Positions 25,416 through 34,300 of a stretch of 64,000 bases of DNA are shown one piece after another. The notes under the pieces are model-generated. The model had not been told where the DNA came from, did not search any database, and worked only from the letters and a program-made list of their open reading frames with translations. Positions within the stretch are counted from its first letter, which is position 1; every line of letters begins with the position of its first letter. The position numbers and the translations under genes are program-made. Origin of the DNA: Ignavibacteria bacterium (lineage in GTDB: Bacteria > Bacteroidota > Ignavibacteria > Tepidaquicellales > Tepidaquicellaceae). The stretch covers positions 1-64,000 of the forward strand of contig JADJYU010000003.1 in NCBI GenBank assembly GCA_016719565.1. The letters are read 5' to 3'.

Positions 25416-27650
25416 TCATTTTAATAAGATCATACTCTTCGTCTCAACAAACTCATCTGACTCCAGTTTATAAAAATATACTCCGCTCGGATAATTACTT
25501 CCGTCAAATTCCGTTTCATAAATTCCCGGAGAAAGCTTTTCATTAACAAGTACAGCAACGTCTTTTCCCAGAGCATCATATACTCTTAAAGAAACCAACC
25601 CAAATTCCAAAATCCCAAATCCCAAATGTGTTATAGGATTAAACGGGTTAGGATAGTTTTGAGATAAATAATACTGTTCAGGTATTTGTTCATTTTCAGA
25701 ATTTATATCTGTCAGCAGCGTTTTAAAATACCAGACCAGAGACCAATCGCCTGTTCCGTTTAAATTTGTTGAATTCACTCTCCAGTAATATACTGTATCC
25801 ATAGAAAGTGTTGAAGCAGGTATTATATATTGCGATACAGTCAGGTTGGACAGATCAATAATTGAAGTTCCAAAATTTGAATCTATTGAAACCTGAACAT
25901 GATAGCTTTCAGCAGTTGGAGCTTCATTCCAGTCCAGTCTTGGAGTCAATGAAATTCCAATTGCACCGAAAGGCGGGGATACTAAAACGGGGGCAGGAGG
26001 AAGAAATGTCATAGTTCTGAAATGCCATGTTGAAGACCATTGTCCGGTTCCATTTGAGTTGGAAGCATTCACTCTCCAGTAATAAACAGAATCATAATTT
26101 AAAATTGAAACTGGAACCTGGAATTGTGAGGTATTTATATTTGACTGATTTAAAATAAGTTCTGTAAAATCCAGATTACGTGAAAGTTGAATTTGGTAAA
26201 GAGCAGCACCTTGAGTATTATTCCAATCCAATAAAGGAGTAACAGATTGATAAACTGAATTATTCAAAGGACTTATTAAGAGTGGTGTTGCAGGGATTGT
26301 ATTAAAGAGTTGATTATAAAAAATCCCATACACAGGTGCTTTTCCCCAGGAATCTTCATACACATAATCACCGGCTTTCATGTCTCTTATATAAAAAATT
26401 CTCAAACTGTCGGTAGTTGATAATGGTGTTAACGAAGGATGCTTCTCCTCTATAAAAGGTGTATTTGTAATATTTTGCGGAACTGACCAAGAATTACCGT
26501 TATCAACTGAAATACTGTAAAAGATTTCACCGGTGTTTACGGTATCTCCATTTTGAACAATCTGCGTATTGCCTCTCAGATAAGTTGTAAAAGCACAAAT
26601 TAATTTTCCGCTTGAAGTCAAAGAAACTGTAGGCTGGCATAATGGGACTTTTGCAAGTTGAGTTAAGGTATCGGTTAAGTTTGCAATGTTTTGTACGGAT
26701 GCAATTTTAGTAATTAAATTGTTTTGTGAAGTCCAATGATAAATGGCAGGCTTTATAAAAGCATATGTACGGAAATTAAAAAATATAGCCTCCGGATTAT
26801 AATTATATGCAGCAAATACAATGTGTAAATTTCCATTATTATCATAAACAGACTGATATCCTCCAACTACGTTCGTAAATAATGTATCACCATCATCTAC
26901 TACAAAAGGTAAAATAACAGAGCCACCATCAAATGATAGCCCATTATTATCAGACCGGTACCATGCTAATTTGTTGGTTTCATTAACATAATCCGTTCCT
27001 ATAATAGCAACTTTTCCATTAGGACCTGAGGCAATGTCAAAATTTCCGGAAGGTCCGCTGATCAATGGCATATTTTGGTAATCCGTCCAGGTTGTACCGT
27101 TATATGTCGTTCTTGAACCATCATATATAAAATCAGAAAAAGCAGCAGCCATTACTAAATTACCATTTGAAGTACCGGAAATTTGCGGCCATATTTGAAA
27201 TGTAGAAAATCCGCCGCCAATTTGCATAAAATTATTGCTGCCAAATAGAGAATCAATAAATATATATGAGCCGATGTTGAAATGCCGGTGACAGGCAATG
27301 ACCGGTCTGCTATCTTTTAATGTGATACAGGGAAAACCGAAGGAGAATGTTGTGTTCAAAACATTTGAAGTCCAGGTATTACCATTATCACTGCTGTAAG
27401 AATAATAAATATATCTCTGATAACCAAGATTAGTATTTGAATCTTGCTGTGCCATCAAAACTGCACACCAGGAAGATGGATTATTTGGGTTCTGTACGAG
27501 ATATCGAAGGCTTCCATTTGTTTGGAAATCATAAGATAAAGAATATAAGTTTGTCCAGTGTTCACCGGGATTCAGAACAGGTGTAGGAGGGACCTGAGCA
27601 TTTAAAAGCCCAGTCAAAATTAAAGTATAAATAAGAAAAATAATTTTCAT
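25416..27650 (-). CDS. secreted BNR-type protein with two FnIII-like domains and T9SS sorting domain
   Basis: 744 residues. Signal peptide about 1-19 (ILTGLLNAQ). Residues 60-440 form a BNR/sialidase-like propeller (YSSDNGNTWTSN, YRSDNNGLSFDGG, SVDNGNSWSVP). Two tandem fibronectin-III-like repeats follow (about 455-545 and 552-645), each with TPxLDWN ... YxxQxS ... VYYWRVN ... W.F.T; they are close paralogues. Sorting domain from about 665. The 182 bases encoding most of that domain (25483-25664) appear identical to 27809-27990 in the next gene. Confidence 0.75.
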   Translation of the reverse strand: MKIIFLIYTLILTGLLNAQVPPTPVLNPGEHWTNLYSLSYDFQTNGSLRYLVQNPNNPSSWCAVLMAQQDSNTNLGYQRYIYYSYSSDNGNTWTSNVLNTTFSFGFPCITLKDSRPVIACHRHFNIGSYIFIDSLFGSNNFMQIGGGFSTFQIWPQISGTSNGNLVMAAAFSDFIYDGSRTTYNGTTWTDYQNMPLISGPSGNFDIASGPNGKVAIIGTDYVNETNKLAWYRSDNNGLSFDGGSVILPFVVDDGDTLFTNVVGGYQSVYDNNGNLHIVFAAYNYNPEAIFFNFRTYAFIKPAIYHWTSQNNLITKIASVQNIANLTDTLTQLAKVPLCQPTVSLTSSGKLICAFTTYLRGNTQIVQNGDTVNTGEIFYSISVDNGNSWSVPQNITNTPFIEEKHPSLTPLSTTDSLRIFYIRDMKAGDYVYEDSWGKAPVYGIFYNQLFNTIPATPLLISPLNNSVYQSVTPLLDWNNTQGAALYQIQLSRNLDFTELILNQSNINTSQFQVPVSILNYDSVYYWRVNASNSNGTGQWSSTWHFRTMTFLPPAPVLVSPPFGAIGISLTPRLDWNEAPTAESYHVQVSIDSNFGTSIIDLSNLTVSQYIIPASTLSMDTVYYWRVNSTNLNGTGDWSLVWYFKTLLTDINSENEQIPEQYYLSQNYPNPFNPITHLGFGILEFGLVSLRVYDALGKDVAVLVNEKLSPGIYETEFDGSNYPSGVYFYKLESDEFVETKSMILLK
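25483..25664. repeat. 182-bp block identical to 27809-27990
   Basis: Both blocks encode most of a T9SS sorting domain (from the N-P-F-N-P region to LVNEKLSPGIYETEFDGSN). By eye no difference was found across the whole block, while the passengers of the two genes are unrelated. This points to recent gene conversion or duplication of the sorting-domain module. Confidence 0.75.
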
Positions 27651-27741
27651 TTTCCTATTACTCCTTTCTAAAAACTTTCTTATTACAAAACTATCGAATT
27701 TCGAATGCTAAATCTAGTATGAAAATTCTGTGTTCCAAAAA

Positions 27742-29118
27742 TTACCTGAGCAAAATCATCTTCCTCACCTCACTGAATTCTCCGGCTTCGAGTTTGTAAT
27801 AATAAATACCGCTCGGATAATTACTTCCGTCAAATTCCGTTTCATAAATTCCCGGAGAAAGCTTTTCATTAACAAGTACAGCAACGTCTTTTCCCAGAGC
27901 ATCATATACTCTTAAAGAAACCAACCCAAATTCCAAAATCCCAAATCCCAAATGTGTTATAGGATTAAACGGGTTAGGATAGTTTTGAGAAAGACTAAAC
28001 TTATCAGCAACTGAATTATTAACAACGACAGAAGAAGGCGTTCCAAGCTGAACGACCCACAGCCCGTCTTCTTTATTTGAAGTTATTATTTTTTTTGAAG
28101 GGAACATATAAATTCCCCAGCTGCCTATGAAAGCATTATTATTATTCAAAGGAAATGTATCATACCATGCGACCTCAACGGGATTGACAGGGTTTGAAAT
28201 ATCCAGAACTCTGATGCCTGCGGATCTGTGCGCAATGACAGCAGTGTCTCCGTAAATTTCTATATTATGAACCTGTGAAGTCGTTATATTTGTAGGCCGC
28301 CAGTCTCTAATAAAAGTAATATTATTTAAATCCTGAATGTCATAGATCTTTAATGTGCCGGCAGTTGGTGTAGAAGTTTCATCAGTTGTATAAATATATT
28401 TTCTGTCTTTGGTCAAAGCGGAATTGTGTGCTGCATTGTGCGGAGGGGTTGTAAAAGAATTCAAAAAAACCGGCTGATCTTTGTTTACGGCATTTATTAT
28501 TCTGATGCCGTTACTGAGACATGCAGCCCATATAGTGTCATTAATTACTCTGCAGTCATGGACGTAATGTGTATTCAATGAACCTCTGACTACAGGCTGC
28601 TCCGGATTTACGCTTAAGTCTAAGATCGTAATCCCCTGCCCGAAAGATGCATTCGCTCCGTTCAAATATAAATACGAACCTGACACTGAGATAGTGTGCG
28701 TTGAAGTATGATTGGGCGGAATGAATCTGTTTACACGGTGAACTGAATCCGGAAGATACCGCAGATCGAATATTTCAATTCCGCTGTTAGCCTGCTCGGT
28801 AATAACATATGCATAATGAGAATACACCGTGATCTCTCTCCAGTGATTACCGCTGCCTGAAACAGGCGCCGGCGCAAAATCAACTTCGTGAATGTTTGCT
28901 GAATTAGTGATATCAATGAAAGCGGTTCCGAGATGAGTACCGAGTATCGCATATTCATTTCCTGCACTGTCCACATATCCCCAGCAGCCCGAATAAGTAT
29001 CATTAGTAATATGCTGATTCAAATTGGCAAGGAACTGCATATTGTGATTCGGCAGCTGCGCGTGCAATATTTCCTGAGAAAAATAAACTGACAGAAATAT
29101 TATAAATATTTTTTTCAT
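27742..29118 (-). CDS. LVIVD-repeat 'choice-of-anchor B' protein with T9SS sorting domain
   Basis: 458 residues. Signal peptide about 1-20 (FLSVYFSQEILHAQ). The passenger (25-355) has repeats of the LVIVD/choice-of-anchor B type: GTHLGTAFIDITNSANI, SGIEIFDLRYLPDS, QGITILDLSVNPEQ, NGIRIINAVNKDQP, GTLKIYDIQDLNN, AGIRVLDISNPVNPVEV. It also has the typical NHWREITVYSHYAYV and HNAAHNSA motifs. It forms a beta-propeller of unknown ligand. Its ATG overlaps the stop of the upstream gene as ATGA. The sorting-domain DNA is shared with the gene at 25416. Confidence 0.8.
   Translation of the reverse strand: MKKIFIIFLSVYFSQEILHAQLPNHNMQFLANLNQHITNDTYSGCWGYVDSAGNEYAILGTHLGTAFIDITNSANIHEVDFAPAPVSGSGNHWREITVYSHYAYVITEQANSGIEIFDLRYLPDSVHRVNRFIPPNHTSTHTISVSGSYLYLNGANASFGQGITILDLSVNPEQPVVRGSLNTHYVHDCRVINDTIWAACLSNGIRIINAVNKDQPVFLNSFTTPPHNAAHNSALTKDRKYIYTTDETSTPTAGTLKIYDIQDLNNITFIRDWRPTNITTSQVHNIEIYGDTAVIAHRSAGIRVLDISNPVNPVEVAWYDTFPLNNNNAFIGSWGIYMFPSKKIITSNKEDGLWVVQLGTPSSVVVNNSVADKFSLSQNYPNPFNPITHLGFGILEFGLVSLRVYDALGKDVAVLVNEKLSPGIYETEFDGSNYPSGIYYYKLEAGEFSEVRKMILLR
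27809..27990. repeat. 182-bp block identical to 25483-25664
   Basis: The second copy of the sorting-domain block, offset 2326 bases from the first and in the same orientation. Confidence 0.75.
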
Positions 29119-30356
29119 TTCAATAATATCATTCGTTTAGTTTCACTAAAATTATTTGTAATTAATTTATATAAATATATTCCGCTTGACAGTTGAAAAT
29201 CAGCAGTTGAAAATTGATAGTTATAGCTTCCGCGATTTTGTTTTTCATTAACTAATGTTGCAATTTCATTTCCAAGTATACCATATACTTTTAAAATTAC
29301 ATAACTATTTTCGGATAATGAATAGTGAATGGTAGTAGTCGGATTAAACGGATTGGGAAAATTCTGAGACAATGAAAATTTATCCGGGATGACGTGTGTA
29401 TTTGAATTTACAAAAGTAAGGCCGCCTGTGGTTGTTTTTAAAATTGTCCCGTCTTCGCCTACTACAATCCCAACATCCTTGTTAAAAAAATAAACATCGT
29501 AAAGTTTTTTATTTGTATTTGAATTTTGAATTGTCCAGTCAATGCCTCCGTTCGAAGTTCTTAAGATCAGACCGGAATCGCCAACTGCATATCCTAATGT
29601 GCTGTCTATGAAGAAAAAAGAATTAAAAATATGTTTAGTAGTCCCTGAGTTTTGTTCAGTCCAGTTAACTCCTGCATTAACAGTCATGTAAATTTTCCCG
29701 AGATTGCCAAAACTAAAATGAGAATTTAAATTAAAGCTGTATAGTGAATTAAAACAACCTTCCGGAAATTGGGTCCGGCTCCAGTTTACTCCGCCATTTG
29801 TTGTAATATGAAGTCTGTTGCAGACATAGGCAGCACCTTCTTGAGGATTAAAAAATTTAACATCACGTGCAGCGCCGATATCCAGCATCGCATTATGATC
29901 CCAGTTTAATCCGCCATTTATTGTCTTCTTTACATAAGCAACAGGACTATTATCTCCTCCATCCGTTCCTGATATAAATCCAGTTTCTTCATTGATAAAA
30001 TCAATATTGGTTTTAGTGTAAGGACCCGCATCGATGTATGTCCAGTTAAGTCCTTTATTTGTTGTTTTAATAATGTAATAGGAATTGAGTATAAATCCTG
30101 TATTCTCATTTATAAAATCAATATCCTGCATTAAATCATTTCCTACCGGGATTTCCTGCCAGTTAAAACCACCATTGGAAGAAATTAAAATAATGTTCTC
30201 ATCGCCCGCACAAATTGAATATTGGGAGTCCAGCATAACAACGCATCTCAAATCGAAAGTTATACTGACCGGTTTTAGAATCCAACCGCTTTGAGTAATC
30301 AGCATCTCAATACCAGTTATAAATATTAATAAAGTTAAGACTGAGATTTTTTTCAT
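29115..30356 (-). CDS. secreted Ycf48-like propeller with T9SS sorting domain (paralogue A)
   Basis: 413 residues, signal peptide about 1-21. The passenger has Ycf48/photosystem-stability-factor-like repeats: ISSNGGFNWQEIP, TTNKGLNWTYID, TINGGLNWDHN, TTNGGVNWSRTQ, TVNAGVNWTEQ, RTSNGGIDWTIQ, and GEDGTILKTTTGGL. The repeat family forms a seven-bladed propeller; outside phototrophs its ligands are unknown. Nearly identical to 35633-36865 over the passenger, but the last 60 residues differ (LVNEKQNRGSYNYQFSTADF here). Thirteen bases separate it from the upstream gene and it overlaps the downstream one by four. Confidence 0.8.
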   Translation of the reverse strand: MKKISVLTLLIFITGIEMLITQSGWILKPVSITFDLRCVVMLDSQYSICAGDENIILISSNGGFNWQEIPVGNDLMQDIDFINENTGFILNSYYIIKTTNKGLNWTYIDAGPYTKTNIDFINEETGFISGTDGGDNSPVAYVKKTINGGLNWDHNAMLDIGAARDVKFFNPQEGAAYVCNRLHITTNGGVNWSRTQFPEGCFNSLYSFNLNSHFSFGNLGKIYMTVNAGVNWTEQNSGTTKHIFNSFFFIDSTLGYAVGDSGLILRTSNGGIDWTIQNSNTNKKLYDVYFFNKDVGIVVGEDGTILKTTTGGLTFVNSNTHVIPDKFSLSQNFPNPFNPTTTIHYSLSENSYVILKVYGILGNEIATLVNEKQNRGSYNYQFSTADFQLSSGIYLYKLITNNFSETKRMILLK

Positions 30357-30369
30357 AATAATTTAATAA

Positions 30370-32565
30370 TTATTTTAACAAGATCATTCGCTTAGTCTCC
30401 GAAAAATCACCCGCTTCAAGTTTATAAAAATAAATCCCGCTGGAAAGATCACTTCCGTCAAAAGTTACTTCATAGTTTCCTGCATTTTGTCGTTCATTAA
30501 TTAATGTTGTAATTTCTTTTCCGAGTATATTATAAACTTTAAGACTGATGTATTGTGCAGATGTTATTGAATATTTTATTTTTGTTTTAGGGTTAAAAGG
30601 ATTTGGATAATTTTGTGAAAGAAAAAAGTTTTTAGGTACATTTTGTTCTAACTGATTAATTCCAACTTGAATTCCGGAAGATGTTTTAAGTATTGTACCA
30701 TTACTACCAACTGCCCAGCCAGTATTCGGATTAATAAAAGTTATTGAAAATAAATTTTCATAAGTCGGTGTGGGTTGATTAAACCAATTTACGCCGCCGT
30801 TGGAAGTTGCATATATTTTTCCCTGATTACCGCAAACCCAGCCAAAATCTTCATTCAAAAAAACCATTGAATGCAATCCCGAAATATTTAAATAAGATTG
30901 GTCTACCCAATTCAGCCCTCCATTTGTTGTTTTACAAATTCTATCATCTCCTGATAGCCAACCGGTATTTTCATTTATAAAAGAAATTTTTAGAAAATTA
31001 TAAAAATTGCCGTAAATCCCCGGTATTGAAATCCAGTTTAATCCGGAGTTTGTAGTTTTCAATATCTTGCCGGTTCCTACAATGAAACTTGTATTTACAT
31101 TAATAAATTTTATGTCATTAGGTATTCCTACCGGAAGTTGAGAGGTAGTCCAATTTAATCCCCCATCGGTTGTTTTAAAAAGCATACCAATGTAGTAATA
31201 TCCAAAAGGCCACTGATAGTACCTTTTGGTTCCTACTATAAATCCAGTATAATTATCTATGAAATTTATCGAATTGATAATATAGCTTTCGAAAAAATTT
31301 TCCGCTATAAAAATATTCTGAAAAATCCAATTAATCCCGCCATCAATCGTTTTGTAAACCGTAAATCTATCATTTTTTGCAGCTGAATAAGTTAACCAGC
31401 CTGTACTATTGTTTAAAAAGAAAAATTTTGGATAATAACTCCAATTGCTTATACTATCCCAAACTGAACTCCATTGTCCGCCTCCATCGGTAGACTTCAT
31501 GATCCCGGCTGCACTGGAAATCCATCCGGTATTCTGATCAATGAAAGCACCTAAGCCAATCAGATTTATGATCCCTTTACTTTTTAATTCCCAGTTTAAA
31601 CCTACATCTTCACTTTTAATTATAGTTCCTGATTTTCCGACAGACCAACCGTTTAAACTATCATAAAAGTAAATTGAATTCAGGTCATGATATGTATTGC
31701 TTTGAAGTGAAAACCAGCTATCGCCGTAATTTGTTGATTTGAATATTCCACCTTTCCGCCCTGCAACAAATCCTGTATAAGAATTAAAGAAGCTTATAGA
31801 ATTCAACACTGTATCCTGGTACGAAAAGGAATTTAACCAGTTGGAACCACTATTTGTAGTTTTTCTTATTATTCCATAATTAGAAGAGCCATGCGAATAC
31901 CCACCTGTAACCATGCCCTCAATGGTATCCTTGAAAGTTAAATCGATTGCATATGCTAAACTATTTACGAGATTCCAATTTTTACCACCGCTTGTAGTTC
32001 TAAATAAAGTATATCCGCCCCCAACCCAACCAGAATTCTCATCTATAAATTGAATTTTAATAAAATAATCATCATAAGGACTAGTAAAATTAAGGATCCA
32101 GTTAATTCCTCCATTTGTAGTTTTATAAAGCATCCCATGTCCAATTGAATTATTGAACCCGCTTATCCATCCTGTAGATTGGTTATTAAAACAAATTCCT
32201 GTCAGATTAATGTTATCGTTTAAATGATTTATTGACCAGTTTAATCCTCCATTGCTAGAACTCAAAATTATACTGTTTGCACCAATTGCAATAATATTAT
32301 CAGAAGAAATAAATACAAGATTATTTAAATCTATAAATGTTCCACTGTTGAGGTTTACCCAATTTAATCCTCCATCAGTGCTTTTAATTATTGTTCCTTT
32401 AATTCCAACTGCCAAACCTGTATTTTGATCAATGAATTTTACCGCTTTTAACTCATTCCCCTGAGGTAAAGGATTTTGCCAGAACCAACTGGTTTGCCCA
32501 TTACTTGCATCAGTAATTAAAATGCATATGATTAAAACAATTATTATTTTGGTAGTATGTCTCAT
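30370..32565 (-). CDS. large secreted Ycf48-like propeller with T9SS sorting domain
   Basis: 731 residues, signal peptide about 1-24. At least a dozen blade motifs of the form NTGxxVGxxGTIxKSTDGGxNW (IIKSTDGGLNWVN, YKTTNGGINWILN, FKSTNYGDSWFSL, IKSEDVGLNWELK, GTGKILKTTNSGLNW, YATSNGGVNWFNQ) suggest two consecutive propellers. Sorting domain from about 650: LSQNYPNPFNP, LKVYNILGKEITTLINE, SGIYFYKL, KRMILLK. A 92-base part of that domain (30425-30516) is identical to 35688-35779. Confidence 0.75.
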   Translation of the reverse strand: MRHTTKIIIVLIICILITDASNGQTSWFWQNPLPQGNELKAVKFIDQNTGLAVGIKGTIIKSTDGGLNWVNLNSGTFIDLNNLVFISSDNIIAIGANSIILSSSNGGLNWSINHLNDNINLTGICFNNQSTGWISGFNNSIGHGMLYKTTNGGINWILNFTSPYDDYFIKIQFIDENSGWVGGGYTLFRTTSGGKNWNLVNSLAYAIDLTFKDTIEGMVTGGYSHGSSNYGIIRKTTNSGSNWLNSFSYQDTVLNSISFFNSYTGFVAGRKGGIFKSTNYGDSWFSLQSNTYHDLNSIYFYDSLNGWSVGKSGTIIKSEDVGLNWELKSKGIINLIGLGAFIDQNTGWISSAAGIMKSTDGGGQWSSVWDSISNWSYYPKFFFLNNSTGWLTYSAAKNDRFTVYKTIDGGINWIFQNIFIAENFFESYIINSINFIDNYTGFIVGTKRYYQWPFGYYYIGMLFKTTDGGLNWTTSQLPVGIPNDIKFINVNTSFIVGTGKILKTTNSGLNWISIPGIYGNFYNFLKISFINENTGWLSGDDRICKTTNGGLNWVDQSYLNISGLHSMVFLNEDFGWVCGNQGKIYATSNGGVNWFNQPTPTYENLFSITFINPNTGWAVGSNGTILKTSSGIQVGINQLEQNVPKNFFLSQNYPNPFNPKTKIKYSITSAQYISLKVYNILGKEITTLINERQNAGNYEVTFDGSDLSSGIYFYKLEAGDFSETKRMILLK

Positions 32566-32579
32566 GATAAAAATTTTTA

Positions 32580-34112
32580 TTATTTGAGTAATATCATTCT
32601 CTTAGTTTCAGCAAAATCACCTGCTTCCAGTTTATAAAAATAAACTCCGCTCGCATAATTGCTTCCATCAAACTTATACTTATAACTTCCCGGTGAAAGT
32701 TTTTCATTTACTAAAGTTACAATTTCAGATCCGGATATATTATATATTTTTAATGAAACGAATCCTAAGTCCGATATTGCAAATTCCAGATTCGTCACGG
32801 GATTAAAGGGATTGGGATAGTTCTGACTTAAAGAATAAGTAAATGGTATCTCTGATCCAATTGGTGTAATACCTGTCATAGTATTAAGTCTGTCGAAGTA
32901 TATTCCCGTGTTAGATCCGTCCGCTCCGACCCATATTGCGCCTGCATCTCCTGCCGCATCGTAATATTCAATTAATGTCGGGATGTATTCTCTTGCTGAA
33001 TATACAGGAGGATGATCACTGAAATGAACCGGCGCTGCAAAATTAAGCGGATCGGTATTCAGAGCTGAAGTATAATACATTTTATCTGAACTGTTAGTGG
33101 GAAGCCCGGCCTGCAGACTATCGGAATAATATATTAAACCAACTCCTCCGGGATTTAAGGAAGAATATTTTGCATCAAACCAAAATTCATCCCTTCCGGG
33201 CATTGAGCCGATTGTGAACGGTGCGCCATATACAGTGCCCCCATCTGAACTGTAAATGCATTTGATATCCATACTTCCGGGAGCTCCTTCAGAATAAAAC
33301 AGCCAGGTATTCCCTCCGTAACGTACTGTCTCAAACTGATCTTTTGGAATTCCTGCAGGTATTGGTGATGTGAATGCGCCTGTAACTGCGATCGTTCCCG
33401 GAGCGGTTTCACGGTACCGCACATTTCTGATTACAGAGCTTAATGTATCTGTAAATGGTCCGCCGTAATAATTAATTACCGCTGTATCTCCCGTTGCCGA
33501 CATGGATATTCCCGGACGGGCTGCACTTCCCGAAAGAAATAATTCCCCGCCCCAGTTTACGCCTCCGTTTGCAGAACCAAAAATTCTTACCTGATTATTA
33601 GTGTACAGATCTATTATAAGATATAGACTTCCTGTTGATGAACTTGTAACATCAAAATCTCTGACATTAGTATAATTTGTAAAAAGATTTAAACTGCCGT
33701 TGACGACGTTCAGAGAGTATACAAAACCATTTACCAGATAAAAGCAATACAACGAGTCCGGACCTGCGCTGATCATTTTGGTTTTAGAAATGACAACTGC
33801 AGGACTTATTCCTATCTCCTGAATCCAGGTTGCTCCGTTATTGGTTGATGACAGGATCACTAATCCTTCGTCAGCTCCCGGAAGAGAAATGTTTGTGTCG
33901 GGTATCGAGACATAAATCGTACCGGTAGAATTCCTATAAATGCCGGAAGGTCTTCCGAATGGTTCACTGCCGCTGACAAGATAATCAGTTCCCCAATCTG
34001 TATTACCCTGAAACGGAACAGGCGGATCGTACAGATTTACTTTTTGTTCCTGCGCCGTAATTGTTATTGTTACAAAAAAACAGATAAACACAAATAGAAA
34101 AAATGTTTTCAT
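32580..34112 (-). CDS. secreted sialidase-like (Asp-box) protein with T9SS sorting domain
   Basis: 510 residues. Signal peptide about 1-20 (FVTITITAQ). The passenger (25-420) has Asp-box-like turns (LSSTNNGATWIQ, GSANGGVNWGG, IYSSDGGTVYG) and a GRPSGIYRNSTGTIYVSIP start, like BNR-repeat exo-sialidase-fold proteins; the catalytic Arg/Asp/Tyr set was not established. Codon use looks slightly more GC-rich than its neighbours. Sorting domain from about 430 ends KRMILLK. A 183-base gap with heptamer repeats separates it from the upstream gene. Confidence 0.7.
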   Translation of the reverse strand: MKTFFLFVFICFFVTITITAQEQKVNLYDPPVPFQGNTDWGTDYLVSGSEPFGRPSGIYRNSTGTIYVSIPDTNISLPGADEGLVILSSTNNGATWIQEIGISPAVVISKTKMISAGPDSLYCFYLVNGFVYSLNVVNGSLNLFTNYTNVRDFDVTSSSTGSLYLIIDLYTNNQVRIFGSANGGVNWGGELFLSGSAARPGISMSATGDTAVINYYGGPFTDTLSSVIRNVRYRETAPGTIAVTGAFTSPIPAGIPKDQFETVRYGGNTWLFYSEGAPGSMDIKCIYSSDGGTVYGAPFTIGSMPGRDEFWFDAKYSSLNPGGVGLIYYSDSLQAGLPTNSSDKMYYTSALNTDPLNFAAPVHFSDHPPVYSAREYIPTLIEYYDAAGDAGAIWVGADGSNTGIYFDRLNTMTGITPIGSEIPFTYSLSQNYPNPFNPVTNLEFAISDLGFVSLKIYNISGSEIVTLVNEKLSPGSYKYKFDGSNYASGVYFYKLEAGDFAETKRMILLK

Positions 34113-34128
34113 AACTTTACTCCTTTGT

Positions 34129-34163
34129 AGTTAATAGTTAATAGTTAATAGTTAATAGTTAAT
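34129..34163. repeat. five tandem AGTTAAT heptamers
   Basis: Five perfect copies of AGTTAAT. The reverse complement ATTAACT recurs at 34271-34300, so the two arrays can pair across the 183-base intergenic gap. Confidence 0.8.
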
Positions 34164-34270
34164 TCTGAGTCTTGATTTGTTAATTCTCAATTGTCAACAG
34201 ACAATCGAAACAGTATCGATAAATCATTTATAACTTTCGAATGACTGCCTATTAAATAAACTGCAAAATA

Positions 34271-34300
34271 CTAACTATTAACTGTTAACTATTAACTATT
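34271..34300. repeat. inverted ATTAACT heptamer array
   Basis: CTAACTATTAACTGTTAACTATTAACTATT, complementary to the heptamer array at 34129. It overlaps the stop of the 34296 gene, so paired arms would form a hairpin at the end of that gene. Confidence 0.7.

Noticed and set aside
27742..30356. Short open frames on the opposite strand within the T9SS genes (for example 27730-27915 and 30085-30294)
   Set aside because: They mirror conserved sorting domains or blades and lack starts with ribosome sites.
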